Position numbers and translations under genes: made by a program
Shown: positions 47,449 to 56,931 of the stretch, piece after piece
How the letters are laid out: the number at the start of each line of letters is the position of its first letter
Position numbering within the stretch: the first letter of the stretch is position 1
Notes under the pieces: generated by a model
Seen by the model: the letters and a program-made list of their open reading frames with translations, nothing else
Database searches by the model: none
What the model was told of the DNA's origin: nothing
DNA from: an uncultured Alphaproteobacteria bacterium
Lineage (GTDB): Bacteria; Pseudomonadota; Alphaproteobacteria; HIMB59; GCA-002718135
Reading direction: 5' to 3'
DNA length: 64,000 nucleotides
NCBI GenBank assembly: GCA_902620285.1
Contig: CACNHT010000001.1
Coordinates: forward strand, 45,599-109,598

Positions 47449-48282
47449 TTACATAGAAATATCTCTGCCAAACCACTGTTTAGTAATTTCAGCAGTAGTT
47501 CCGTCTTTAGACATTGCGGAGATTGCTGCATTCCACATATCTAGTATCTCTGTATCCTCTTTTCTTACAGCGCCACCGACTCCATCACCAAAGACACCAC
47601 CAGAGAATGTCGGACCAGTGAAAGCAACATTAACGCCAGCATCAGATTCCATATAATCAATTATTGACCCTACATCAGCAAGAACAGCATCACATCTTCC
47701 AGAAGCTAAATCTAAATTGTGATCATCAACTGTTTCATATAGCCTAACATCTACTGCGCCAGACATATGTTTTTCTAAAAAATTTTGATGAATTGTAGAC
47801 GATTGAACACATACGGTTTTACCATCCATTGCAGCAATTAGTTGTCCTATAGCAGCTTGCTCTTTTCCACCTGCATTATTAAGATTAACTTTAGCCATAC
47901 CTGCAATGTTTAAATTTGCCAAACCGCTATTTTTTAAAACAGCAAATCTCGCACCATCAGTCATATAACCAGTTGTAAAATTAACTTTTTCTTTTCTTTC
48001 TTCAGTAATAGACATTCCAGCAATAATAATGTCATATTTACCTTGAAGAAGAGCAGGAATAATACCATCCCAGTCTTGAGTCACCCATTCGCATGTAACG
48101 CCCATACGTTTACAAGCTTCGTTACCGAAATCTATTTCAGCACCTTCTAGTTCACCAGCTGAATTAAGATTATTCCATGGTGGATAAGCACCTTCTGTAC
48201 CAATTCTTATTGTTTGTGAATTTGCGATTGAAGCAACCCCAAAAATACCAATTGATAATAAGTATATTAAAATTTTTTTCAC
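47449..48282 (-). CDS. Amino-acid ABC transporter periplasmic binding protein (Lys/Arg/Orn/octopine type)
   Basis: Signal peptide; TIRIGTEGAYPPWNNLNSAGELEGAEIDFGNEACKRMGVTCEWVTQDWDGIIPALLQGKYDIIIAGMSITEERKEKVNFT. Confidence 0.96.
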   Translation of the reverse strand: MKKILIYLLSIGIFGVASIANSQTIRIGTEGAYPPWNNLNSAGELEGAEIDFGNEACKRMGVTCEWVTQDWDGIIPALLQGKYDIIIAGMSITEERKEKVNFTTGYMTDGARFAVLKNSGLANLNIAGMAKVNLNNAGGKEQAAIGQLIAAMDGKTVCVQSSTIHQNFLEKHMSGAVDVRLYETVDDHNLDLASGRCDAVLADVGSIIDYMESDAGVNVAFTGPTFSGGVFGDGVGGAVRKEDTEILDMWNAAISAMSKDGTTAEITKQWFGRDISM

Positions 48283-48358
48283 GTTTCCTCCTTGAAGAAG
48301 TATTTCTAAATTATACGAGAACCATATAAGCTAAATAGAAAAAAACAAAATAAATTGT

Positions 48359-48745
48359 TCAGATCTTCTTTCCTTTGGTCTTAATTAATACAAAAAACAA
48401 GCCAATTATTAGTAATATAAAAGGAAAACTCCAAAGAAAGATATTATTATAATTCATTAATGGTCTAAAAAGGATGTATTCACCATATCTTTCAACTAAA
48501 AATTTCTTAATATCTCCTTCACTTTCTCCTTCTTGCAACTTTTGTTTTACTATTTTTTTAATATCATTAGAGAATTCTGCATCAGAGTCGTAAATACTTT
48601 GATTTTGACAAGTCATGCATCGTAACTCTAAGGTTAATTTTTTTACTCTCTCATTGATATTTTCAGCTGAATGTATTTTAAAAGTAAAAAACACAAAACC
48701 TAAAATTATTATATATAAAACTTTAAAGAAGCGGCTCAATTTCAT
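48359..48745 (-). CDS. ccmH: Cytochrome c-type biogenesis protein CcmH (N-terminal/CycL type)
   Basis: LRCMTCQNQSIYDSDAEFSNDIKKIVKQKLQEGESEGDIKKFLVERYGEYILFRP. Confidence 0.96.
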   Translation of the reverse strand: MKLSRFFKVLYIIILGFVFFTFKIHSAENINERVKKLTLELRCMTCQNQSIYDSDAEFSNDIKKIVKQKLQEGESEGDIKKFLVERYGEYILFRPLMNYNNIFLWSFPFILLIIGLFFVLIKTKGKKI

Positions 48746-49247
48746 TTTCTAAAATATGCTTAGTAATAGGACCCATATATTTGTAGATAATCATACCATC
48801 CTCATTAATTAAATATGTTTCTGGCAGACCAAAAACACCAAATTCTAAAGCAATTAATCCATCAGAGTCTACGCCAACAAAATGATATGGATTTCCATCA
48901 TCTTCTAAATACTTTTTTGCATCTGAAGTTGGATCTTTGTGGTTAAATCCCAACAAATATAGTTCAGGATGTTTTTTACGTATTTCAAAAAAAAGTGGAT
49001 GTTCTATTTTACAAGGACTACACCAAGAAGCAAAAAAATTAATTAAGGTCTTTTTATTTTTTATATCTTTTGTTTTGATTTTATCCTTTGCGTTGTAAAG
49101 AGAACTACTTTCAAAAATAGGAACATCTTTATTTAAGAGCGCACTTGGTGGTTTACTTGGATCTTTACCACTTAATAAATAAACAAGTGAAAAAAGACAT
49201 ATTATTAAAAGTGTAATCAATGGTGTTAAAATAAATATTCTATTCAT
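48723..49247 (-). CDS. ccmG: Thiol:disulfide interchange protein CcmG/DsbE
   Basis: LINFFASWCSPCKIEHPLFFEI; FGVFGLPETYLINEDGMIIYKYMGPI. Confidence 0.94.
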   Translation of the reverse strand: MNRIFILTPLITLLIICLFSLVYLLSGKDPSKPPSALLNKDVPIFESSSLYNAKDKIKTKDIKNKKTLINFFASWCSPCKIEHPLFFEIRKKHPELYLLGFNHKDPTSDAKKYLEDDGNPYHFVGVDSDGLIALEFGVFGLPETYLINEDGMIIYKYMGPITKHILENEIEPLL

Positions 49248-51106
49248 CTTCTAGAAACTGCTATAAAACCTGAATACATCATTATTATCACTCCAAACCA
49301 TATAAAACTAACAAAAGGATTAATTAAAACTTTTACAAACCATTCATTATTTTTTTGATCACCGAGGATAAAATATATATCCTTATTCCATTGATGTAAA
49401 ATCCCAGCTTCAGACGTAATCATTTTAGAAACAGGATAATAATTTTTTCCAACTTCTATTTCTTTTAATTTATTTTTTTCAATATCAAACAAAAATTTTC
49501 CTCTTAAGGCTTGGAAATTAATCTGATTAGTTGTTTCTATTTTTTCAAACAAAACTGTTTTTCCATTTACTTTAAACTTATCTCCCTCAATAAGGTTAAA
49601 ATCTAGCTCGTTTTGAAAAACACTAGAACAAGTGATACCAACTATAGCAATACCAACCCCAATATGCGCTATATGAGGATTAATTATTTGGATAAACTTA
49701 ATAGAAAATTTAACTTTGTACGAAGAAAAGATAGCAATAATTGAGGCTAATATTATCCAAAAACCTAGAAGTAGTCCAACAAAGCCCCATGTATTAAAAT
49801 CTAAAAAATATGATTGAATTAAAACTAAAATACTTAATACGATAAACCCTAGTACATATTTTTTTGAATTTTGTATTTTATTCGTTTGCCAGGATAAAAT
49901 TGGTGCAATGCTCATTAATAAAAAACCAGGGATCATTATAGGAATTACAGTTGCATTAAAATAAGGGCCTCCAACTGATATTCTCTTATTATATAAAACC
50001 TCAATTATAATTGGGTATATGGTTCCTAAAAGAATAGTTAAGGTTGCTATAATCATTAAAATATTATTTATTACAAGTGCTGAAACCTTATTGATAAATA
50101 ACAAGTTTAAAGCGATTGATTTTTTTGGTTCTTTTAACAAGAAAACTAAAAAACCAAATCCAGTTATAATAAAAAAAATTAGTAATATAAATATGCCTCT
50201 GGATGCATCTGCAGCAAATGAATGTACACTTGTTAAGATTCCAGATCTTACTAAAAATGTTCCAAAAACACTTAATGAAAAGCATAGAATTGATAAAAAA
50301 ACTATCCACTTTTTAATAGCTTGCTCACCTCTTACCATCATGAGAGAATGGACTAATGCAAGTCCTGCAATCCAAGGCATCAGTGAAATATTTTCGACTG
50401 GATCCCAAAACCACCAACCGCCCCATCCTAATTCATAATATGCCCAATAAGAACCTAGAGCTATTCCACCAGTTAAAAAGGTCCAACTAATCAATGACCA
50501 TTTTTTTGCAACATAAAGCCATTCACCATCTGTATTTTGAAATAAACCTGCAATAGCAATACTGAATACTATAGAATAGCCAACGTAACCTGCATATAAA
50601 ATTGGTGGATGAACCGCCAAACCTGGATCTTGTAAAATTGGATTTAAACCCAAACCTTCATTTACTAAAATTGAATTAACTAGAAACGGATTTGATGTAA
50701 AGACGATAAAGAGACCAAATAAAATATGAAGAAAAGATTGAATAATTAATGTTAATCTTTGAAAATTTCTGTCTATATTTTTTGTAAAAGAAAAAAAGAA
50801 ACTAAAAACAGATAATATACATAGCCACAAAAGCATCGAACCTTCATGATTCCCCCAAGTACCTGAAATTTTATATATTAATGGTTTATTTGAGTGAGAG
50901 TTTTGAAATACATTATAATTAGAGAAATCAGACACCACGTAAGCATACATTAGTGAAAAAAAAGATAATAAAGTTAATAATGACGAAAAACGAATGAAAA
51001 AATTAAATTTCTGTTTTTGAAACTTAAAAATGTATCTAGATAAAATTAAATAAAAATTAATACCTATGGCAAAAACTAAACTTAAAAAACCAATTAATGA
51101 ACTCAT
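49244..51106 (-). CDS. ccmF: Cytochrome c heme lyase CcmF
   Basis: KISGTWGNHEGSMLLWLCIL; WGGWWFWDPVENISLMPWIAGLALVHS. Confidence 0.97.
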   Translation of the reverse strand: MSSLIGFLSLVFAIGINFYLILSRYIFKFQKQKFNFFIRFSSLLTLLSFFSLMYAYVVSDFSNYNVFQNSHSNKPLIYKISGTWGNHEGSMLLWLCILSVFSFFFSFTKNIDRNFQRLTLIIQSFLHILFGLFIVFTSNPFLVNSILVNEGLGLNPILQDPGLAVHPPILYAGYVGYSIVFSIAIAGLFQNTDGEWLYVAKKWSLISWTFLTGGIALGSYWAYYELGWGGWWFWDPVENISLMPWIAGLALVHSLMMVRGEQAIKKWIVFLSILCFSLSVFGTFLVRSGILTSVHSFAADASRGIFILLIFFIITGFGFLVFLLKEPKKSIALNLLFINKVSALVINNILMIIATLTILLGTIYPIIIEVLYNKRISVGGPYFNATVIPIMIPGFLLMSIAPILSWQTNKIQNSKKYVLGFIVLSILVLIQSYFLDFNTWGFVGLLLGFWIILASIIAIFSSYKVKFSIKFIQIINPHIAHIGVGIAIVGITCSSVFQNELDFNLIEGDKFKVNGKTVLFEKIETTNQINFQALRGKFLFDIEKNKLKEIEVGKNYYPVSKMITSEAGILHQWNKDIYFILGDQKNNEWFVKVLINPFVSFIWFGVIIMMYSGFIAVSRR

Positions 51107-51543
51107 TTATATTTTTTATTCCAATAACCCGTATCTTTTAAACTTTCTTTTATTGATGCAGGCATATAATTTTCATCATGTTTTGCAAAAACATTTGTTG
51201 CATTAAAAACATCATTATTATCAAAAGATCCTTCTATGACTGCCCCTTGCCCTTCTCTAAACAAATCAGGAAGAATTCCATTATAAGAAACAAGTATCGA
51301 TGCCTTCTGATCTGTAATTCTAAAATTAAATGAACTTGATGAAATTTTATTGAAGCTGTCATTTTCTACAAAACCACCTATTCTAACTAATTTATTTATT
51401 GTGATATCTGACTTAATAATTTCAGAAGGCGTATAAAAATATGAAATATTTTCTCTGGTATTATATAAAATTAATAACACAGCGCTTAGTATTATGATTA
51501 AAGTAAGAATTATGAGGAGTAATCTTTGAAAACGCAGACTCAT
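51103..51543 (-). CDS. ccmE: Heme chaperone CcmE
   Basis: FYTPSEI; VRIGGFVENDSF; PDLFREGQGAVIEGSFD; FAKHDENYMP (heme-binding HxxxY). Confidence 0.95.
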   Translation of the reverse strand: MSLRFQRLLLIILTLIIILSAVLLILYNTRENISYFYTPSEIIKSDITINKLVRIGGFVENDSFNKISSSSFNFRITDQKASILVSYNGILPDLFREGQGAVIEGSFDNNDVFNATNVFAKHDENYMPASIKESLKDTGYWNKKYK

Positions 51544-51644
51544 TTATTTTTTATTCTTCTAAATTTTAGATAACTAATAGATAATAGGAAAAAAATTAAA
51601 AGAAAGGCCACAATATAAGAACCAAAAATATACCAAAAATACAT
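51540..51644 (-). CDS. ccmD: Heme exporter subunit CcmD (34 aa; absent from the ORF track)
   Basis: Manual translation MYFWYIFGSYIVAFLLIFFLLSISYLKFRRIKNK*, single TM; ATGA overlap with ccmE; located between ccmC and ccmE. Confidence 0.85.
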   Translation of the reverse strand: MYFWYIFGSYIVAFLLIFFLLSISYLKFRRIKNK

Positions 51645-51705
51645 AACTTCTAATAACAAAATTATTTAGGAATGATACTTAATCCAAAGGACTAAAAGTC
51701 ACAAA

Positions 51706-52404
51706 TTAACTTAAGTTAGATTTCCTTATAATTATCTCAGTTTTTATTCTTAAAATAGCTATAGTTATTCCAATCATCATAAATGCAATTGTCATAATAA
51801 TTAACGGCGTCATCATGGAAGGATCGATACTAGGTTTTGATAACTTACTTATGGTTGCGGTTTGATGTAAAGTGTTCCACCAATCCACAGAGAATTTAAC
51901 AATAGGTAGATTGATAGAGCCAACAAGCACAAATATTGCAACAACTTTTTCTCTGACAATTCTATTTTCAAAAGATAAATTCATAAAGATTATTATAAGA
52001 TAAATTACAAAAAGTATTGCTACAGAAGTTAAACGCGCATCCCACACCCACCAAGTTCCCCACATTGGTTTTCCCCATAGAGAACCACTTATTATACAAA
52101 TTAATGTAAAAACTGCTCCTATTGGAGCTATTGCTGAATTAATAATAAACCCAAAAGGTATTCTAAAAGCAAGTGCAGCAATACTATATAAAGTCATTAT
52201 TGCATAAGTTAGAAGTGCTAACCAAGCACTTGGAACGTGTACATACATTATCCGAACAGTTGATCCTTGTTGATAATCATTAGGTGAAAAATAAAAGGAA
52301 AATAACAATCCTAAAAAAAATAATACTATTGATGAAACTAATGCTGGTTTAAACAAATAATCAGCAACCTGATTAAATTTATTGGGATTAATTAAAAACA
52401 TCAT
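51706..52404 (-). CDS. ccmC: Heme exporter membrane protein CcmC
   Basis: RIMYVHVPSAWLALLTY; GSLWGKPMWGTWWVWDARLTS; SVDWWNTLHQTATI. Confidence 0.97.
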   Translation of the reverse strand: MMFLINPNKFNQVADYLFKPALVSSIVLFFLGLLFSFYFSPNDYQQGSTVRIMYVHVPSAWLALLTYAIMTLYSIAALAFRIPFGFIINSAIAPIGAVFTLICIISGSLWGKPMWGTWWVWDARLTSVAILFVIYLIIIFMNLSFENRIVREKVVAIFVLVGSINLPIVKFSVDWWNTLHQTATISKLSKPSIDPSMMTPLIIMTIAFMMIGITIAILRIKTEIIIRKSNLS

Positions 52405-52405
52405 A

Positions 52406-53078
52406 TTAATTATTTTCTAATGATAGTTTAAGACACAAACCACTTGCCCATGGATTTAAAGCAAAAACTATTAATAATATTCCAGATAATATATTTATTA
52501 GAGAATTAAAGTTTTCATCTATATTAATTATTCCAACTGAAAAAATAATTACTGGTATGCTGAATATCATAACTATAACACTTCCAAGCAAGAAGTTTCT
52601 TTGATTCATTAAATTCATTGACGATGAAATTGAGCCTAAGCATGATAGAATTAATGATCCTATAGCAAAACTAGTTAAAAGGTAGATAAGTTTTTCATTT
52701 GAAATATTTAGCAAAATACAAGCTATTGGAATGGATAGTAAAAAAGGTATCTGAACAAAGATAAAATGTGATACAGTTTTTAAAATAGAAATTAAACCAA
52801 AACTGAAACCGTTTAAATGCATAATTAATAAATTACCATTTTCAAAGTCTTCCTGATAAAATTTTCCTAGAGATAAAGTTGAGCTTAACAATAATAATGT
52901 CCATATTATTCCAACCCCTATAAGTGAAATTGTTTCCTTTTCTGGTCCAATAGAGAAAATAAATATAAATATTGATATGAAAAAAAAAATGATATTTGTT
53001 AAAATATCTTGAAATCCACTTAGGTTTAATTTGTATTCTCTATAATAAAAGAAAATTATTTTTTTTTAAAAAATTCAT
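52406..53078 (-). CDS. ccmB: Heme exporter membrane protein CcmB, apparently interrupted by a 1-nt poly-A frameshift near its start
   Basis: In-frame coding extends well upstream of the ORF-track start (52891): ..IIFFYYREYKLNLSGFQDILTNIIFFFISIFIFIFSIGPEKETISLIGVGIIWTLLLLSSTLSLGKFYQEDFENGNL. The ATG at 53078 (9-10 nt after the ccmA stop) is out of frame by one nt at an A9 run (53059-53067). Confidence 0.85.
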
Positions 53079-53082
53079 TGTT

Positions 53083-53688
53083 TTATAAGTTAATTTCTTC
53101 TGTCACATAAATGCCTGGATTTTGATGAGAACTAAAAATTATAGAGCCTTCCTTAGCACAATGATCTTCAAAAGTTTGTTTCATTAATTCAATTGAATCT
53201 TCATCTAAATTTGAAAAAGGCTCATCTAAAATCCAAACCTTTTTATCTTCTATAATTAATCTTAAAAATTCTAATTTTTTGGTTTCTCCTAGAGACAAAG
53301 TTCCAACTTTTTGATTTACTTGGTTTTCTAATTTTAAGGTTTTTAGTGCAGTTTCAATTTGAGGATTATTAATATTTGATACAAAACATCTTCTCCAAAT
53401 ATATATGTTATCTTTGATTGTTAATTTTTTTAAGCTTGATGTTTTATCAGCTATATAAGTAACATGATTATAGAAATCATATAGATTATTCTTTAATACT
53501 TTCCCTTTCCAATAAATTGATCCAGTAGATGGTTCAATTATATTTATTATTGTTTTTAGTAATGTTGTTTTACCAGAACCATTTTTCCCTTTTAATATAG
53601 TGATGTTCCCAGACGAAAGAGATAGATTAATATTTTCGAATATTTTTTTATCTAATCTTTCTACTGATAAATCCTTACCAATTATCAT
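53083..53688 (-). CDS. ccmA: Heme exporter ATP-binding protein CcmA
   Basis: ITILKGKNGSGKTTLLKTI; TLSLGETKKLEFLRLIIEDKKVWILDEPFSNLD. Confidence 0.95.
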   Translation of the reverse strand: MIIGKDLSVERLDKKIFENINLSLSSGNITILKGKNGSGKTTLLKTIINIIEPSTGSIYWKGKVLKNNLYDFYNHVTYIADKTSSLKKLTIKDNIYIWRRCFVSNINNPQIETALKTLKLENQVNQKVGTLSLGETKKLEFLRLIIEDKKVWILDEPFSNLDEDSIELMKQTFEDHCAKEGSIIFSSHQNPGIYVTEEINL

Positions 53689-53723
53689 TATTTAGATCTA
53701 AATACTTTCTAATTTAAAACAAT

Positions 53724-53750
53724 AAAAAAAACGGGGCATAACCCCGTTTT
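53724..53750 (-). terminator. Rho-independent terminator of the lysine-rich histone-like gene
   Basis: Minus strand AAAACGGGGTTATGCCCCGTTTTTTTTA. Confidence 0.88.
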
Positions 53751-53775
53751 ATCTTTATGAAAAAGATAAGAAAAA

Positions 53776-53801
53776 GAAAACTTTAATTTAAAGTTTTCTT
53801 G
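53776..53801 (-). terminator. Second AT-rich hairpin with U-rich tail directly after the lysine-rich gene
   Basis: Minus strand AGAAAACTTTAAATTAAAGTTTTCTTTTTC perfect inverted repeat. Confidence 0.5.
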
Positions 53802-53817
53802 AAAAATTGAAGTTTTT

Positions 53818-53994
53818 CTATCTTCTCTTTTTCTTCTTTTTAGCAGCTTTTTTCTTTTTCTTTTTAGGAGCTGCTTTTTTCTTTTTCTTAGGAGCAGCTT
53901 TTTTCTTTTTCTTTTTAGGAGCTGCTTTTTTCTTTTTCTTAGGAGCTGCTTTCTTTTTCTTCTTTGGAGCAGCTTTCTTTTTCTTCTTAGCCAT
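53818..53994 (-). CDS. 58-aa lysine/alanine/proline repeat protein, histone H1-like
   Basis: MAKKKKKAAPKKKKKAAPKKKKKAAPKKKKKKAAPKKKKKAAPKKKKKKAAKKKKKRR*; AAGGAG RBS 6 nt upstream of the ATG; strong terminator downstream. Confidence 0.75.
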   Translation of the reverse strand: MAKKKKKAAPKKKKKAAPKKKKKAAPKKKKKKAAPKKKKKAAPKKKKKKAAKKKKKRR

Positions 53995-54287
53995 AAAATA
54001 CTCCTTGTATTTTGTTACCCCGGAGGAACCTCCCTCCATTATCACTTTCATGATAATTATAAAAGGCTAGGCATTTATTCCCAAAACTTACGGTTAAAGT
54101 CAACAATATACCAATATATTAAAATTATCTGATCTAGATTTAAATTATAATAAATAAAATTTATAAAAAAAGTTTACGAACTTACTTTTATATTTTTTGG
54201 CTGAAAACATATAATAAATAAACATTTTACTATACAAAAATTTATCTTCATACTATTTAATTATTATAATTATTAATCATTTTTAGC

Positions 54288-56927
54288 ATGAAAAATATAA
54301 ATTCTTTTAATTCAGAACATGTCATTGAAATAAATGATCAAAAATTTAAATATTTTGATTTAAATAAAGCGGCTAAATACTTTGACTTTGATCTAAATAA
54401 AACACCAATTTCTTTAAAAATAATAATTGAAAATCTTCTTAGAAATGAAGATGGAGAGAATATTAATAAAGATATGATTTCCAAAGTTTTTAATTCTTTT
54501 AAAAATTTAAATAATAAAGATGAAAAAATTGAAATAGCTTTTTTCCCAACACGAGTTCTAATGCAAGACTTTACCGGAGTGCCTGCGGTTGCTGATCTTG
54601 CCGCAATGCGCAATGCATTGAAATTAAGAGGAATTGAGCCAAAAAAAATAAATCCTCTATCTAGAGTAGATCTAGTTATAGATCATTCTGTTATGGTAGA
54701 TAATTATAAAGATAATAATGCATTGAAAGAAAATGTCAGAAAAGAATTTGACAGAAATAAAGAAAGATATGAATTTCTAAAATGGGGACAAAGTTCATTT
54801 GATAACTTTTATCTAGTACCGCCAGGAGCAGGGATTTGCCATCAAGTAAATTTAGAAAATATAGCTAAGACCATATGGTTAAAGGAAATTGATAACCAAA
54901 ATTATTTATTTCCAGACTCAGTTGTGGGAACAGATAGTCATACAACAATGGTTAATTCACTCTCTGTTTTAGGATGGGGAGTTGGAGGAATAGAGGCAGA
55001 GGCGGCAATGCTAGGCCAAGCAATTTCTATGAATATCCCTGAGGTTATTGGTCTTGAACTTAAAGGATCACTGAAAGAAGGAATTACTGCAACTGATTTA
55101 GTTTTATGCATTACTAAAATTTTAAGAGATAAAGGAGTGGTTGGAAAGTTTGTAGAATTTTATGGAACGGGATTAAAGAATCTATCATTAGCTGATAGAG
55201 CAACAATTTCAAATATGGCACCAGAGTACGGAGCAACTTGTGGATTTTTTCCAACAGATGAAGAAACAATAAATTATCTAAAATTAACAGGTAAAGAAAA
55301 TGACCATCTTAATATTGTCAAAGAATATTCAAAAAAACAAACTCTTTGGGCAGATGAAAACTATGCTCCTGATTACAATGACAAAGTAATATTAGACTTA
55401 GACACGGTGGAACCAACTCTGGCTGGACCCAAAAGGCCTCAAGATAAAATTCTTTTAAAAGAAGTCCCAATTGAATTTAGTAAGATTGACAGTAATCAAA
55501 GTATTTATAAAAAATTAAATACAGGTGATATTGTAATTGCTGCAATTACGAGCTGTACAAATACATCTAATCCTAATGTAATGATAGCGGCAGGGTTAGT
55601 TGCTAAAAAGGCAATTGATTTAGGTTTAGTAGTTAAACCCTGGGTTAAGACAAGTTTAGCACCTGGAAGTAAAGTTGTTAGTGACTACCTTGATAAAGCT
55701 GGATTAACAAAATATCTTGATAATCTTGGTTTCAATACTGTTGGCTACGGCTGCACAACTTGTATTGGCAATTCTGGTCCTTTGGATGAATGGGTATCTG
55801 ATGAAATTAGAAAAAATAATCTAACTGTTTGCTCTGTTCTATCTGGAAATAGAAACTTTGAAGGAAGAGTTCACCAAGAAGTAAAAGCTAATTTTCTAGC
55901 TTCACCACCCCTTGTTGTTGCTTATGCTATTGCTGGTAATATTAATATAAACCTTACAACTGAATCTATTGGAAAATCTAAATTTGGTAAAGAAGTATTC
56001 TTAAAAGATTTATGGCCATCAAATTCAGAAATTAACGAGACACTCAGCTTATGTTTAACTCCTGAAATGTTTAAAGAAAGATATAGAGAAATTTACAAAG
56101 GTGATGAAAATTGGAAATTGATTAGCAATTCTAAAAATACAACATATGATTGGAATGATGCTAGCACTTATATAAAGCATCCACCTTTCTTTGACACAAA
56201 AAAAGAATTTGAACTAAAAGATATAAAACACGCAAGAATATTAGCATTATTAGGAGATAGTGTAACTACAGACCATATTTCTCCTGCTGGGAGTATTAAA
56301 GAAGATAGCCCTGCAGGTCTTTATTTAACAGATAGACAAATTAATTCTAAAAATTTTAATTCTTATGGATCAAGGCGTGGAAATCATGAAATTATGATGA
56401 GAGGCACTTTTGCCAACATAAGAATTAAAAACTTTATTTTAGATAACATCGAAGGTGGTTATACCAAATCTTTTCTCTCAAACAAACAAATGTCCATTTA
56501 TGATGCAGCTCAAGAGTATATAAAAAGCAACATTGATACAGTTATAATAGCTGGTAAAGAATATGGCACTGGTTCGTCTAGAGATTGGGCAGCTAAAGGC
56601 ACTAGGCTATTGGGTGTAAGAGCAGTAATTGCAGAGAGTTTCGAAAGAATTCACAGATCAAACTTAATTGGAATGGGAGTTTTACCTCTTGAGTTTATGA
56701 ATAATGAAAACAAAATTAATCTAAATATTATAGGTGAGGAATCTATATCTATATCTGGTCTTTCTGATCTAAAACCAGGAAAAATACTTAATTGTGAAAT
56801 TAACTCTGAAGAAAATAAAAATATAACCTTAAAGTGTAGAATAGATACTAATAAAGAACTTGAATATTATAAAGCCGGGGGAATTTTAAATTACGTTTTA
56901 AATGAAATAATCTCAGAAGCTGCATAA
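54288..56927 (+). CDS. acnA: Aconitate hydratase A
   Basis: VMVDNYKDNNAL; VVGTDSHTTMVNSLSVLGWGVGGIEAEAAMLGQ; ITSCTNTSNPNVM; GYGCTTCIGNSGPL; GSSRDWAAKGTRLLGVRAVIAESFERIHRSNLIGMGVLPLEF. Confidence 0.98.
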   Translation: MKNINSFNSEHVIEINDQKFKYFDLNKAAKYFDFDLNKTPISLKIIIENLLRNEDGENINKDMISKVFNSFKNLNNKDEKIEIAFFPTRVLMQDFTGVPAVADLAAMRNALKLRGIEPKKINPLSRVDLVIDHSVMVDNYKDNNALKENVRKEFDRNKERYEFLKWGQSSFDNFYLVPPGAGICHQVNLENIAKTIWLKEIDNQNYLFPDSVVGTDSHTTMVNSLSVLGWGVGGIEAEAAMLGQAISMNIPEVIGLELKGSLKEGITATDLVLCITKILRDKGVVGKFVEFYGTGLKNLSLADRATISNMAPEYGATCGFFPTDEETINYLKLTGKENDHLNIVKEYSKKQTLWADENYAPDYNDKVILDLDTVEPTLAGPKRPQDKILLKEVPIEFSKIDSNQSIYKKLNTGDIVIAAITSCTNTSNPNVMIAAGLVAKKAIDLGLVVKPWVKTSLAPGSKVVSDYLDKAGLTKYLDNLGFNTVGYGCTTCIGNSGPLDEWVSDEIRKNNLTVCSVLSGNRNFEGRVHQEVKANFLASPPLVVAYAIAGNININLTTESIGKSKFGKEVFLKDLWPSNSEINETLSLCLTPEMFKERYREIYKGDENWKLISNSKNTTYDWNDASTYIKHPPFFDTKKEFELKDIKHARILALLGDSVTTDHISPAGSIKEDSPAGLYLTDRQINSKNFNSYGSRRGNHEIMMRGTFANIRIKNFILDNIEGGYTKSFLSNKQMSIYDAAQEYIKSNIDTVIIAGKEYGTGSSRDWAAKGTRLLGVRAVIAESFERIHRSNLIGMGVLPLEFMNNENKINLNIIGEESISISGLSDLKPGKILNCEINSEENKNITLKCRIDTNKELEYYKAGGILNYVLNEIISEAA

Positions 56928-56931
56928 TTTT

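Noticed and set aside
53807-54070. + strand ORF MKFFYLLFFFFLAAFFFFFLGAAFFFF..
   Set aside because: Reverse complement of the lysine-rich repeat gene; low complexity, no RBS; the minus-strand frame has RBS and terminator.
54338-54613. 91-aa antisense ORF within acnA, and similar short antisense ORFs in acs, ccmF, aldo/keto reductases, folD
   Set aside because: Shadow ORFs opposite strongly supported genes.
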